Assembly: GCA_035686365.1 (NCBI GenBank)
Contig: DASRZM010000117.1
Location: 1-24,285 of the forward strand
Length of the DNA: 24,285 bases
Reading direction: 5' to 3'
From: DASRZM01 sp035686365
GTDB taxonomy: Bacteria > Pseudomonadota > Gammaproteobacteria > Xanthomonadales > Xanthomonadaceae
Position numbers and translations under genes: made by a program. The notes below the pieces were generated by a model. It made no database searches, was not told the DNA's origin, and saw only the letters and a list, made by a program, of their open reading frames with translations. Shown here piece after piece: positions 15,402 through 22,847 of this stretch (positions are counted from its first letter, which is position 1; the number at the start of each line of letters is the position of its first letter).

Positions 15402-16694
15402 ATGAAGACACTGATCACCGCCGCCATGCTGGCCCTTGCGCTGGGCCTGGTGAACAACGCTCCGGCCCAGCAGGCCGACGTCCAGCCCATCGACAGCATC
15501 GTCGCCGTCGTCGAGGAGGACGTGATCCTGCGCAGCGAACTCGACCGCGCCGTCCAGAACATCATCATCCAGTTCGGTGGCCGCACCGAACTGCCGCCGC
15601 GGGAGATCCTGGAGAAGCAGGTGCTGGAACGGCTGGTCCTGCTCCGGTTGCAGATCCAGCGTGCCGAGATCGGCGGCATCCGCATCAGCGAGGGCGAGCT
15701 CGACCAGGCCATCGGACAGCTGGCGCAGCAGAACAACATGACCATCGAGCAGCTGCGCGAACAGCTCGAGCGCGATGGCATTCCATACCCGGAGTTCCGC
15801 TCCTCGCTGCGCGACGAGCTGGTCGTGCAGCGGCTGCGCACGCGGCTGGTGCAGAGCCGGGTCTCGATCAGCGACACCGAGATCGACATCGCGCTGGAAT
15901 CCGGCGGCGCCGGTTCGACGCAGGAAGTCCGGATCGGCCACCTCCTGGTCGCGCTGCCGGCCGATCCCACGCCCGAGGCCGTCGAGCAGGGCCAGCGCAA
16001 GATCGAGGGCGTCAAGGGTCTGATCGACCGTGGCGAGATGGACTTCTCGGCCGCGGCGATCCGCTACTCCGATGCGCCCAACGCGCTCGAAGGCGGCGTC
16101 ATCGACTGGCGCCGCGTCGATGAGGTCCCCACGCTGTTCGCAGGCGTGATCCAGTCGTTGTCGGTCGGCGAGGTCTCGCCGCCGATGCGGGGCGGCAGCG
16201 GCTTTCACCTGCTCAAGGTGCTGGAGCGCCGCGATGCCGGCCCCAAGACCGCCACCGAGTACCGCGCCCGCCAGATCCTGGTGCGCAGTTCCGAGCTGCT
16301 CAGCGAAGAGGAAGCCCGGCGCAAGATCGAGCGCATCGACGAACGCATCCGCGCCGGCGAGTCCTTCGAGGAGGTGGCGCGCGAGGAGTCCGACGACACC
16401 CTCACGCGCGGCTCCGGCGGCGATCTGGGCTGGTTCCAGTCCTACGACTACGGCGGCGCCATCGGCGAGCGCGTCCAGCAGTTGGCCAACGGCGCGGTGT
16501 CCGAACCGTTCAAGAGCGACGCCGGCTGGCACCTGCTGCAGCGTGTGGATGCACGCGAAGTCGACGTCACCCGGGACACGCGCCGCGCCCAGGCACGCGA
16601 AACCATCGCCCGTCGCAAGGCCGAGGAGGAGTACGAGCGCTTCCTGCGCGAGATCCGCTCCGAAGCCTACATCGACACCCGCCTGCAGAGCTGA
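15402..16694 (+). CDS. surA: Periplasmic chaperone / peptidyl-prolyl isomerase SurA
   Basis: The product is 430 aa (E. coli SurA has 428). It escorts unfolded outer-membrane proteins, including LptD, through the periplasm. A signal peptide (MKTLITAAMLALALGLVNNA...) is followed by the SurA N-domain starting DSIVAVVEEDVILRSELDRA. Two parvulin domains begin at about residue 177 (VRIGHLLVALP) and 288 (RARQILVRSSELL), and the C-terminal helix is YERFLREIRSEAYID. The ATG at 15402 is chosen for the signal peptide; ATG 15366 and TTG 15345 would only add an N-terminal extension. It follows lptD by 69 nt. Confidence 0.95.
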   Translation: MKTLITAAMLALALGLVNNAPAQQADVQPIDSIVAVVEEDVILRSELDRAVQNIIIQFGGRTELPPREILEKQVLERLVLLRLQIQRAEIGGIRISEGELDQAIGQLAQQNNMTIEQLREQLERDGIPYPEFRSSLRDELVVQRLRTRLVQSRVSISDTEIDIALESGGAGSTQEVRIGHLLVALPADPTPEAVEQGQRKIEGVKGLIDRGEMDFSAAAIRYSDAPNALEGGVIDWRRVDEVPTLFAGVIQSLSVGEVSPPMRGGSGFHLLKVLERRDAGPKTATEYRARQILVRSSELLSEEEARRKIERIDERIRAGESFEEVAREESDDTLTRGSGGDLGWFQSYDYGGAIGERVQQLANGAVSEPFKSDAGWHLLQRVDAREVDVTRDTRRAQARETIARRKAEEEYERFLREIRSEAYIDTRLQS

Positions 16695-16725
16695 CCCCAT
16701 GCGCGGTCCGCGCGGTAGATCCTCC

Positions 16726-16746
16726 CCGGCGGCGACCTGCCGCCGG
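16726..16746 (+). repeat. Intercistronic hairpin between surA and pdxA
   Basis: CCGGCGGC-GACCT-GCCGCCGG forms an 8-bp perfect stem in the 78-nt surA-pdxA gap, followed 13 nt later by the GTAG-type stem-loop that contains the pdxA start. There is no T run, so a termination role is unlikely; message stabilisation or translation control is possible. Confidence 0.4.
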
Positions 16747-16759
16747 CACCGTTGACCGC

Positions 16760-16784
16760 GTAGGAGCCGCCGTTGGCGGCGAGC
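16760..16784 (+). repeat. GTAG-type REP variant forming the pdxA translation start
   Basis: This copy has the GTAGGAGCC head of the GTAG repeats, but its stem is GCCGCC-GTT-GGCGGC instead of GCCGGC-GTT-GCCGGC. Both arms changed in a compensating way, so the pairing is kept. TAGGAG (16761-16766) is a good Shine-Dalgarno sequence 6 nt before TTG 16773. The same TAG is also an in-frame stop for the pdxA frame, so pdxA cannot start further upstream. Confidence 0.7.
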
Positions 16785-17777
16785 CCCGCCCTCCCGCGCC
16801 TGGCGCTGATTCCCGGCGAACCCGCCGGCATCGGCCCGGAACTGTGCGTGCGCGTCGCCCAGCAGGCGTGGCCGGCGGCCCTGCTGTGCCTTGCCGATCC
16901 GGACTCGCTGCGGCGTGCCGCCAGGCAGGCCGGCCTGGCGCTGACGATCGTTTCGAGCGTGGCCGAGGCCGAACTGCCACGACACCGGCCCGGCCGGTTG
17001 CTGGTGGTCCCCGAGCCGCTCGCCGCCGTGGAGAAGCCCGGCGCACCCGACCCGGCCAACGCGCCCCAGGTGCTGGCGACCCTGGATCACGCCATCGACG
17101 CGTGCATGGCCGGACGACTGGACGGCATGGTCACCGGCCCGGTGCAGAAGTCGTGCATGAACGCGGCCGGCATTGCGTTTTCCGGCACCACCGAACGTCT
17201 GGCCCGGCGCTGCGGCACACCGGTCGTGATGATGCTGGCGAACCCCGAGCTGCGCGTGGCGCTGGCGACCACGCACCTGCCGCTGCGTGCCGTCCCCGAC
17301 GCCATCACCGCCGGGCGCCTGCGCGAGGTTCTCACCGTCCTTCACGACGCACTGCGACGGGACTTCGGCATCGCCCGCCCGCGCATCGCGGTTCTGGGCC
17401 TGAACCCCCACGCCGGCGAGGACGGCCACCTGGGCCGCGAAGAAATCGAGATCATCGCACCGTTGCTGGACCGCCTGCGCAGCGAGGGCATGGCACTGTA
17501 CGGTCCGCTGCCGGCCGACACCGCCTTCCTGCCGCGCGCGCTGCGCGGCATCGACGCGGTGCTCGCCATGTACCACGACCAGGGCCTGCCGGTGCTCAAG
17601 CACTCGGGCTTCGAACACGGTGTCAACATCACGCTCGGGCTGCCGTTCGTGCGGGTGGCGGTGGACCACGGCACGGCGCTGGACCTGGCCGGCACCGGCA
17701 GGGCCGACCCGCGCAGCCTGGCCACGGCGCTGACCACCGCGATCGAGCTTGCGGCGCGCCGGCGGGCCGCCGGCTGA
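16773..17777 (+). CDS. pdxA: 4-hydroxythreonine-4-phosphate dehydrogenase PdxA
   Basis: The product is 334 aa. It oxidises 4-phosphohydroxy-L-threonine in pyridoxal-phosphate synthesis and acts as a metal-dependent dimer in the cytoplasm. The metal ligands fall at His168 (ATTHLP), His213 (LNPHAGEDGHLGREE) and His268 (MYHDQGLPVLK). LALIPGEPAGIGPEL (10-24), MVTGPVQKS (119-127) and GTALDLAGTGRADP near the end are family motifs. The start is TTG 16773: a stop codon sits in frame four codons upstream, and no ATG, GTG or TTG lies between 16773 and the conserved motif. The start and its ribosome site lie inside a repeat stem-loop. rsmA follows after 5 nt. Confidence 0.94.
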   Translation: MAASPALPRLALIPGEPAGIGPELCVRVAQQAWPAALLCLADPDSLRRAARQAGLALTIVSSVAEAELPRHRPGRLLVVPEPLAAVEKPGAPDPANAPQVLATLDHAIDACMAGRLDGMVTGPVQKSCMNAAGIAFSGTTERLARRCGTPVVMMLANPELRVALATTHLPLRAVPDAITAGRLREVLTVLHDALRRDFGIARPRIAVLGLNPHAGEDGHLGREEIEIIAPLLDRLRSEGMALYGPLPADTAFLPRALRGIDAVLAMYHDQGLPVLKHSGFEHGVNITLGLPFVRVAVDHGTALDLAGTGRADPRSLATALTTAIELAARRRAAG

Positions 17778-17782
17778 GCCGC

Positions 17783-18562
17783 ATGCACAGGGCAAAAAAG
17801 CACTTCGGGCAGCACTTCCTGCACGAACGTGGCATCGTCGACCGCATCGTCCAGGCGATCGACCCGCGACCCGGCCAGCACCTGGTCGAGATCGGCCCGG
17901 GCCGCGGCGCGCTCACCGTGTCGCTGCTCGACCGCGTCGGTGAACTGACCGTGATCGAGATCGACCGCGACGTGCTGCCGCTGCTGCACGCGGCCGCGGC
18001 CGGTCACGGCCGGCTCCGCGTGGTCGAATCCGACGTGCTCGAAGTCGACCTGGGCGTACTCGCCGCCGGTCGGCCGATCCGCCTGGTCGGAAACCTGCCC
18101 TACAACATCTCCTCGCCGATCCTGTTCCACGCGCTGTCCCATGCCGCCTGGATCGTGGACATGCATTTCATGTTGCAGAAGGAGGTGGTCGATCGCATGG
18201 CCGCGGCGCCCGGCGGAAAGGTCTATGGACGGCTGAGCGTGATGCTGCAGGCCTGGTGCGAGGTGCAGGCGCTGCTGCGGGTGCCGCCTGGCGCATTCAC
18301 GCCACCGCCCAAGGTCGACTCGGCGCTGGTGCGGCTGGTCCCGAAGCGGCCCGACCAGATCGGTATCGCCGACCCGCACCGGTTCGGGCAGGTGGTGCGC
18401 GCGGCCTTCTCGCAGCGCCGCAAGACGCTGCGCAACGCCCTCAAGGACGTGGCATCGGTCAATGAGCTCGAGCGTGTGGCCATCGACCCGGGCGCCCGCG
18501 CCGAAACGCTGGCCGTGGCCGACTATGTGCGCCTCGCAAACTCGCTGGCCGCCGCCGACTGA
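17783..18562 (+). CDS. rsmA: 16S rRNA (adenine1518-N6/adenine1519-N6) dimethyltransferase RsmA (KsgA)
   Basis: The product is 259 aa and dimethylates two adjacent adenines in helix 45 of 16S rRNA during late small-subunit assembly. The N-terminus AKKHFGQHFLHE is typical, the SAM-binding motif is EIGPGRGALT (36-45), the catalytic motif is NLPYNIS (104-110), and MLQKEVVDRM and AFSQRRKTLRN are present in the second half. The ATG at 17783 lies 5 nt after the pdxA stop, so the two are co-transcribed. The order pdxA-rsmA-apaG-apaH is the same as in E. coli. Confidence 0.96.
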   Translation: MHRAKKHFGQHFLHERGIVDRIVQAIDPRPGQHLVEIGPGRGALTVSLLDRVGELTVIEIDRDVLPLLHAAAAGHGRLRVVESDVLEVDLGVLAAGRPIRLVGNLPYNISSPILFHALSHAAWIVDMHFMLQKEVVDRMAAAPGGKVYGRLSVMLQAWCEVQALLRVPPGAFTPPPKVDSALVRLVPKRPDQIGIADPHRFGQVVRAAFSQRRKTLRNALKDVASVNELERVAIDPGARAETLAVADYVRLANSLAAAD

Positions 18563-18595
18563 ACGCTCACGGCCCGAGTCCGTAGAATTGCCGGC

Positions 18596-18979
18596 ATGGG
18601 TGGAAAATCGCGCTACGCCATCGACATCGCGGTCTCCACGCGTTTCGTACCCGAGCAGTCCGACCCGGGCGACGGCCGCTTCGTGTTCGCCTACACGATC
18701 CACCTGCGCAACGACGGCGAGGTCGCGGCGCGGCTGCTGAACCGGCACTGGGTCATCACCGATGGCAACGGCAAGGTCACCGAGGTCCGCGGCGAGGGCG
18801 TGGTCGGCGAGCAGCCGCTGCTGGCGCCGGGCGAGAGCTTCCAGTACACCTCGGGCGCGGTGCTGGAGACCACCGTGGGCACGATGCACGGCGAGTACGA
18901 GTGGCTGGCCGAGGACGGCGAGCAGTTCCTGGCGCCGGTCCCGCGATTCGCGCTCGCCATTCCGCGGACCCTGCATTGA
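18596..18979 (+). CDS. apaG: ApaG domain protein
   Basis: The product is 127 aa, covering one ApaG (DUF525) beta-sandwich domain. It has FVFAYTIHLRNDGEVAARLL (28-47), RHWVITDGNGKVTEVRGEGV (50-69), VGEQPLLAPGESFQYTSG and GTMHGEYEW. The domain is a fibronectin-III-like fold whose role is unresolved; it was once linked with Co/Mg efflux phenotypes. It lies between rsmA and apaH as in many proteobacteria, 33 nt after rsmA. Confidence 0.95.
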   Translation: MGGKSRYAIDIAVSTRFVPEQSDPGDGRFVFAYTIHLRNDGEVAARLLNRHWVITDGNGKVTEVRGEGVVGEQPLLAPGESFQYTSGAVLETTVGTMHGEYEWLAEDGEQFLAPVPRFALAIPRTLH

Positions 18980-19040
18980 GCGCGGCGACACGGCGCGTGC
19001 AGATCCAGGCCGGTGCCGGCCGCGTCGCCGGAGCCGCACG

Positions 19041-19859
19041 ATGACGACCTGGGCCGTCGGCGACCTGCAGGGCTGCTACGACGTCACCCGTCGCCTGCTC
19101 GATGCCATCGGCTTCGACCCGGCACGCGACCGGCTGTGGTTCTGCGGCGACCTGGTCAACCGGGGCGGCCAGTCGCTGGAGACCCTGCGCCTGGTGCGCT
19201 CGCTGGCGGCCTCCAGCACCGTGGTGCTGGGCAACCACGACCTGTCGCTGCTGGCGATCTCGCAGCGCCGCGAGGCCGAGCAGCGGCGGGTCAACCCGGA
19301 CCTGCAGCGGGTCCTGTTCGCCGAGGACCGCGAGCCCTTGCTGGACTGGCTGCGGGCCTGTCCGCTGTTCCACGTCGACCGGGAACTGGGCTGGGCGATG
19401 GTGCACGCGGGACTGGCGCCGCGCTGGACCATCGATGGCGCGCGCAGGCGCGCGGCCGAGGTGGAACGGGTCATCGGCGCTGAAGGCGGCGCCAGACTGT
19501 TCCGGCAGATGTACGGCGACAAGCCGGCCTGGTCGCCGTCGCTTACGGGCAGCGAGCGCTTGCGCGCGATCATCAATGTGCTCACGCGGATCCGCTACTG
19601 CACGCCGCGCGGGCGTATCGCGTATGAGGAAAAGGGTGCGCCGGGCACGCAGAAGCCGGGGCTGTATCCATGGTTCTCGGTCCCGGGCCACGCCGAACGC
19701 GATCTGCCGATCGTGTGCGGCCATTGGTCGACGCTGGGACTGTTCATCGGCCTGGGCATCTACGCGATCGACACCGGCGCGGTCTGGGGCGGCAGGCTCA
19801 CCGCGCTGGAACTCGGCCCGGAGCTGCGCATCGTCCAGGTCCCGGGCCGCGAAGCCTGA
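19041..19859 (+). CDS. apaH: Symmetrical bis(5'-nucleosyl)-tetraphosphatase ApaH
   Basis: The product is 272 aa and hydrolyses Ap4A to two ADP. In enterobacteria it also removes Np4 caps from RNA. It is a calcineurin-like metallophosphatase: GDLQGCY (7-13), CGDLVNRGG (35-43) and GNHD (64-67) supply the metal ligands, with MVHAGL, a CGHWSTLG stretch and IYAIDTGAVWGGRLTAL toward the C-terminus. The ATG at 19041 gives the usual MTTWAVGDLQG start. It is the last gene of the lptD cluster and converges on folA. Confidence 0.96.
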   Translation: MTTWAVGDLQGCYDVTRRLLDAIGFDPARDRLWFCGDLVNRGGQSLETLRLVRSLAASSTVVLGNHDLSLLAISQRREAEQRRVNPDLQRVLFAEDREPLLDWLRACPLFHVDRELGWAMVHAGLAPRWTIDGARRRAAEVERVIGAEGGARLFRQMYGDKPAWSPSLTGSERLRAIINVLTRIRYCTPRGRIAYEEKGAPGTQKPGLYPWFSVPGHAERDLPIVCGHWSTLGLFIGLGIYAIDTGAVWGGRLTALELGPELRIVQVPGREA

Positions 19860-19916
19860 CGCCGCACCACGCGGCCCCCTGCCCCGGCAGAATGGACCCG
19901 GGCCCGCCGCGCCATC

Positions 19917-20167
19917 GCATCGGAGCCACATCCGCTCCGTAGGCCGGCCCGCGAGGCGGTGACGGTTTCCGGGGCCGCCGCGAGTACCTCCCTGTAGGCT
20001 GCGGACGCGCCATCCCTGGCGCGTACGCCCCCGGAAACCGTCCCCGCCCCGCGGTCCTCACGCTTCGGTTTCGTATCGTCGTCGCCCTGTAGGAGCCGGC
20101 GTTGCCGGCGATCGGTACCACGATGCCATCGCAGATCGCCGCGTGGGAGCGGCCCATGGCCGCGATC
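19917..20167 (+). repeat. Composite REP array, copy 2 (best preserved)
   Basis: This copy is in the plus orientation. The 142-nt element is at 19917-20058, with arms GACGGTTTCCGGGG (19961-19974) and CCCCGGAAACCGTC (20029-20042), an inner ACGCGCCA-TCCC-TGGCGCGT hairpin (20005-20024) and two GTAG tetranucleotides (in CCGTAGGCCGG and CTGTAGGCTGCGG). After 30 nt comes the GTAG stem-loop (20089-20113, GCCGGC-GTT-GCCGGC). After 29 nt comes the GTGG stem-loop (20143-20167, GCGGCC-CAT-GGCCGC). It occupies most of the convergent apaH-folA gap; nothing else was seen in 19860-20203. Confidence 0.85.
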
Positions 20168-20203
20168 GGAGTTGCCGCAACGCCGGTTCCCCGGCACCCA
20201 CCC

Positions 20204-20710
20204 CTACCGCCTCCGCTCGTAATCGACGAAGTCGAACGCATGCGCGTGCCGCGCGTCGGCCCGATGGTGCTCGCGCGCCACCACTCGCCAGCAGGCCGCA
20301 TCGAAGTCCGGAAAGAATGCATCGGCCTCGTGCACCCGCGTGTCCACGTGCGTGAGGTGCATGCGTGCGGCCAGCGGCAGGCACTGCGCATAGACCTCGC
20401 CGCCGCCGATGACCATCAGCTCGGGCGCGCCGGTCGCAATTCCGACCGCCTCGTCCACTCCGTGCACCGCTTCCATGCCCGGGAACGGCAACGGGCCGCC
20501 ATGGGTGAGCACCAGGTTGCGCCGACCCGGCAGTGCGCGCCCCAGCGACTGCGCAGTGCGCCGACCCATCAGCACGGGCCGGCCCAGCGTCAGTGCCTTG
20601 AACCGCCGCAGGTCGTCGGGCAGCCGCCACGGCAGCTCGCCGTGCCGGCCGATCGCGCGCTGCCGATCCAGCGCGGCGACCAGAGCCAGCGTCGGACCGC
20701 GCGTGTTCAA
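20204..20710 (-). CDS. folA: Dihydrofolate reductase FolA
   Basis: The product is 168 aa and reduces dihydrofolate to tetrahydrofolate with NADPH. It shows LALVAALDRQRAIGRHGELP (8-27), then W28 and the acidic active-site residue Asp33 in RLPDDLRRFK, PVLMGRRTAQSLGRALPGR, the NADPH-binding MVIGGGEVYAQ, and a C-terminal FDFVDYERR. The only usable start before the conserved motif is TTG 20710, which overlaps the thyA stop as TTGA. That suggests translational coupling to thyA, whose product consumes methylene-tetrahydrofolate and releases the dihydrofolate that FolA recycles. Confidence 0.94.
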   Translation of the reverse strand: MNTRGPTLALVAALDRQRAIGRHGELPWRLPDDLRRFKALTLGRPVLMGRRTAQSLGRALPGRRNLVLTHGGPLPFPGMEAVHGVDEAVGIATGAPELMVIGGGEVYAQCLPLAARMHLTHVDTRVHEADAFFPDFDAACWRVVAREHHRADARHAHAFDFVDYERRR

Positions 20711-21501
20711 ACCGCGACCGGGGCGCGGATGGCCGGGTGCGGGTCGTAATCGAGGACTTCGATGTCATCGAAACCAAAGTCTTCGAGCGTCGCCACTGCC
20801 GGGTTCAGGCGCAGCCTCGGCGGCGGCCGCGGCGCGCGCGAGAGCTGCTCGCGGGTCTGCTCGAAATGGTTCGAGTACAGGTGCGCATCGCCCAGGGTGT
20901 GCACGAAGTCGCCCACGGTCAGGCCGGTGACCTGCGCCACCATGTGGGTGAGCAGCGCGTAGCTTGCGATGTTGAAGGGCACACCCAGGAAGATGTCGCC
21001 CGAGCGTTGGTAGAGCTGGCACGAGAGCCGTCCCTGGGCGACATAGAACTGGAACATGACGTGGCACGGCATCAGCGCCATCTGCGGCAGCTCGGCGACG
21101 TTCCATGCCGAGACCAGCAGCCGGCGCGAGTCCGGATTGCGCCCGATCTCCTCGACCACCTGCGCGATCTGGTCGACCGTGCGGCCGTCCGGGCAGGCCC
21201 AGGAGCGCCATTGCTTGCCGTAGACCGGCCCCAGCTCGCCGTGCTCGTCCGCCCACTCGTCCCAGATGCGCACCCCGTGCTCGCGCAGGTAGGCGACATT
21301 GGTCTGCCCGCGCAGGAACCACAGCAGTTCGTGCACGATCGAGCGCAGGTGCAGCTTCTTGGTGGTCACCAGCGGGAAGCCCGCCGACAGGTCGAAGCGC
21401 ATCTGCCAGCCGAACACGCTGCGGGTGCCGGTGCCGGTGCGGTCCTGTTTTTCCACTCCATGTTCGAGCACGTGGCGCAGCAGCTCCAGATACTGCCTCA
21501 T
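20707..21501 (-). CDS. thyA: Thymidylate synthase ThyA
   Basis: The product is 264 aa, the same length as E. coli ThyA, and converts dUMP to dTMP using methylene-tetrahydrofolate. The catalytic cysteine is Cys146 in MALMPCHVMFQF. RTGTGTRSVFGWQMRFDL (21-38), QLYQRSGDIFLGVPFNIASY and HLYSNHFEQ are family motifs. It lies 10 nt downstream of lgt and overlaps folA by 4 nt, forming an lgt-thyA-folA unit. Confidence 0.97.
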   Translation of the reverse strand: MRQYLELLRHVLEHGVEKQDRTGTGTRSVFGWQMRFDLSAGFPLVTTKKLHLRSIVHELLWFLRGQTNVAYLREHGVRIWDEWADEHGELGPVYGKQWRSWACPDGRTVDQIAQVVEEIGRNPDSRRLLVSAWNVAELPQMALMPCHVMFQFYVAQGRLSCQLYQRSGDIFLGVPFNIASYALLTHMVAQVTGLTVGDFVHTLGDAHLYSNHFEQTREQLSRAPRPPPRLRLNPAVATLEDFGFDDIEVLDYDPHPAIRAPVAV

Positions 21502-21511
21502 GGCCCCTTCC

Positions 21512-22387
21512 TCAGCCTTGCGCCGGTGTCGCCGGGCGCACCATGGGCGCGCGCCGCGACATCCACAGCAGCCCCAGACCCAGCGCGACCAGCGGCAGCG
21601 ACAGCAGCTGGCCCATGGTCAGCCAGCCGAAAGCCAGGTAGCCGATGTGGGCATCGGGCACGCGCAACAGCTCGACAGCGAAACGGAACACGCCGTAGAG
21701 CAGCGCGAACATGCCCGAAACGGCATACCGCGGCCGTGGCCTGGCCGAGTACCACCACAGCAGTGCGAACATCACCACGCCCTCGAGGAAGAGTTCGTAG
21801 AGCTGGGTCGGATGGCGCGCGAACGCATCCAGTGCCCCCGAGGCGTGGGCCTGCCGCAGCGCCGCCTCCCCCAGGCCCGCGTATTCGCTCGGCAGCGCAT
21901 CGGGGAACACCACACCCCAGCCGCCGCCGGTGGGCTTGCCCCACAGCTCGCCGTTGATGAAGTTGCCCAGCCGACCCAGGCCCACTCCCACGGGCACCAG
22001 CGGCGCCACGAAATCCATGGTGTCGAACACGTGCAGGCGATGGCGCATGGACCACACGACCCCGGCGAGCATCACGCCCAGCAGGCCACCGTGGAAGCTC
22101 ATGCCACCCTGCCAGATGCGCAGCACCGACAGCGGATCCTCGAGCGCCGCGGCGAACCCGTAGAACAGGATGTACCCCAGGCGGCCGCCCAGCAGTACGC
22201 CGATGAAGGCATAGAAGGCCAGGTCGCCGAACGCCTTGCCATCGACCGGCAGGCGCCGCTGGCCGATCCGTCGCATCCCCAGGTACCAGGCCGACGCGAA
22301 CGCCAGCATGTACATGATCCCGTACCAGTGCACGGACACCGGGCCGAGCTGGAGGGCGACCGGGTCCAGATCGTGCAGGTAGGTCAT
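21512..22387 (-). CDS. lgt: Phosphatidylglycerol-prolipoprotein diacylglyceryl transferase Lgt
   Basis: The product is 291 aa in the inner membrane with about seven helices. It transfers diacylglycerol to the lipobox cysteine of prolipoproteins. The Lgt signature GRLGNFINGELWGKPT lies at 138-153, with HWYGIMY (20-26), FHGGLLG (98-104), HPTQLYE, and FRFAVELLR, which carries the second essential arginine region. The start at 22387 gives the usual MTYLHDLDPVA N-terminus; an ATG four codons upstream (22399) is possible. The proteins it matures would include the lipoprotein-type hydrolase at 3800. Confidence 0.96.
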   Translation of the reverse strand: MTYLHDLDPVALQLGPVSVHWYGIMYMLAFASAWYLGMRRIGQRRLPVDGKAFGDLAFYAFIGVLLGGRLGYILFYGFAAALEDPLSVLRIWQGGMSFHGGLLGVMLAGVVWSMRHRLHVFDTMDFVAPLVPVGVGLGRLGNFINGELWGKPTGGGWGVVFPDALPSEYAGLGEAALRQAHASGALDAFARHPTQLYELFLEGVVMFALLWWYSARPRPRYAVSGMFALLYGVFRFAVELLRVPDAHIGYLAFGWLTMGQLLSLPLVALGLGLLWMSRRAPMVRPATPAQG

Positions 22388-22416
22388 GGCGGGGGGCATT
22401 TCGGAAGTCCGCGCGC

Positions 22417-22422
22417 ATTATG
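22417..22422 (-). promoter_or_regulatory. Possible -10 element for lgt-thyA-folA
   Basis: CATAAT on the minus strand matches TATAAT at five of six positions and would place the transcription start about 20-25 nt before the lgt ATG. No good -35 box is found at the right distance. The repeat array begins farther upstream (22497 and 22538). Confidence 0.3.
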
Positions 22423-22496
22423 GGGGAAGCAGAGAGCAGGGAGTAGCGAACCGGGCCGATCCGCAACGGATCGCCAGCTCGTCCCGGCAATGCGCT

Positions 22497-22521
22497 GTGG
22501 GAGCGGCCCATGGCTGCGATC
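22497..22521 (+). repeat. Solitary GTGG-type stem-loop
   Basis: A GTGGGAG head is followed by GCGGCC-CAT-GGCTGC and GATC, the same unit as at 20143-20167 with one base different in the stem. It lies 16 nt before composite copy 3. A small GATCCG-CAA-CGGATC hairpin is at 22458-22472. Confidence 0.75.
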
Positions 22522-22537
22522 GGCGCTGCTTACCCTC

Positions 22538-22788
22538 GCATCGAAGCCACATCCGCTCCGTAGGCCGGACCGCGCGCCGGTGACGGTTTCCGGGGCCGCC
22601 GCAAGTACATCCCTGTAGGCCGCGGACGCGCCATCCCTGGCGCGTACGCCCCCGGAAACCGTCCCCGCCCCGCGGTCCTCACGTTGCCGTTCAGTGGGAT
22701 TCGTGCTTCGTAGGAGCCGGCGTTGCCGGCGATCCTCCGTGCGACGGCGCCCAGCGGACTCACGCGGGAGCGCCCCACTGCCGCGACC
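22538..22788 (+). repeat. Composite REP array, copy 3, in the lgt/rlmI divergent region
   Basis: The 142-nt element is at 22538-22679, with arms at 22582-22595 and 22650-22663. The GTAG stem-loop follows at 22710-22734, and a degenerate GTGG-type loop (GCGGGAGCGCCCCAC...) at 22764-22788. Order, strand and spacings match copy 2. Unlike copies 1 and 2 it sits between two gene starts, so it adds about 250 nt to both leader or promoter regions. Apart from these repeats, the -10-like site and the small hairpins, nothing was seen in 22388-22847. Confidence 0.85.
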
Positions 22789-22815
22789 AACCCCTTGCAC
22801 CGCTACCGGCGCACT

Positions 22816-22831
22816 GTAGGCTGCCGCCTAC
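22816..22831 (+). repeat. Short GTAG-headed hairpin before rlmI
   Basis: GTAGGC-TGCC-GCCTAC is a 6-bp hairpin ending 16 nt before the rlmI ATG. Its GTAGGCTGC start resembles the second GTAG tract inside the 142-nt element. Confidence 0.4.
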
Positions 22832-22847
22832 CCACCCGGACGCCGAT

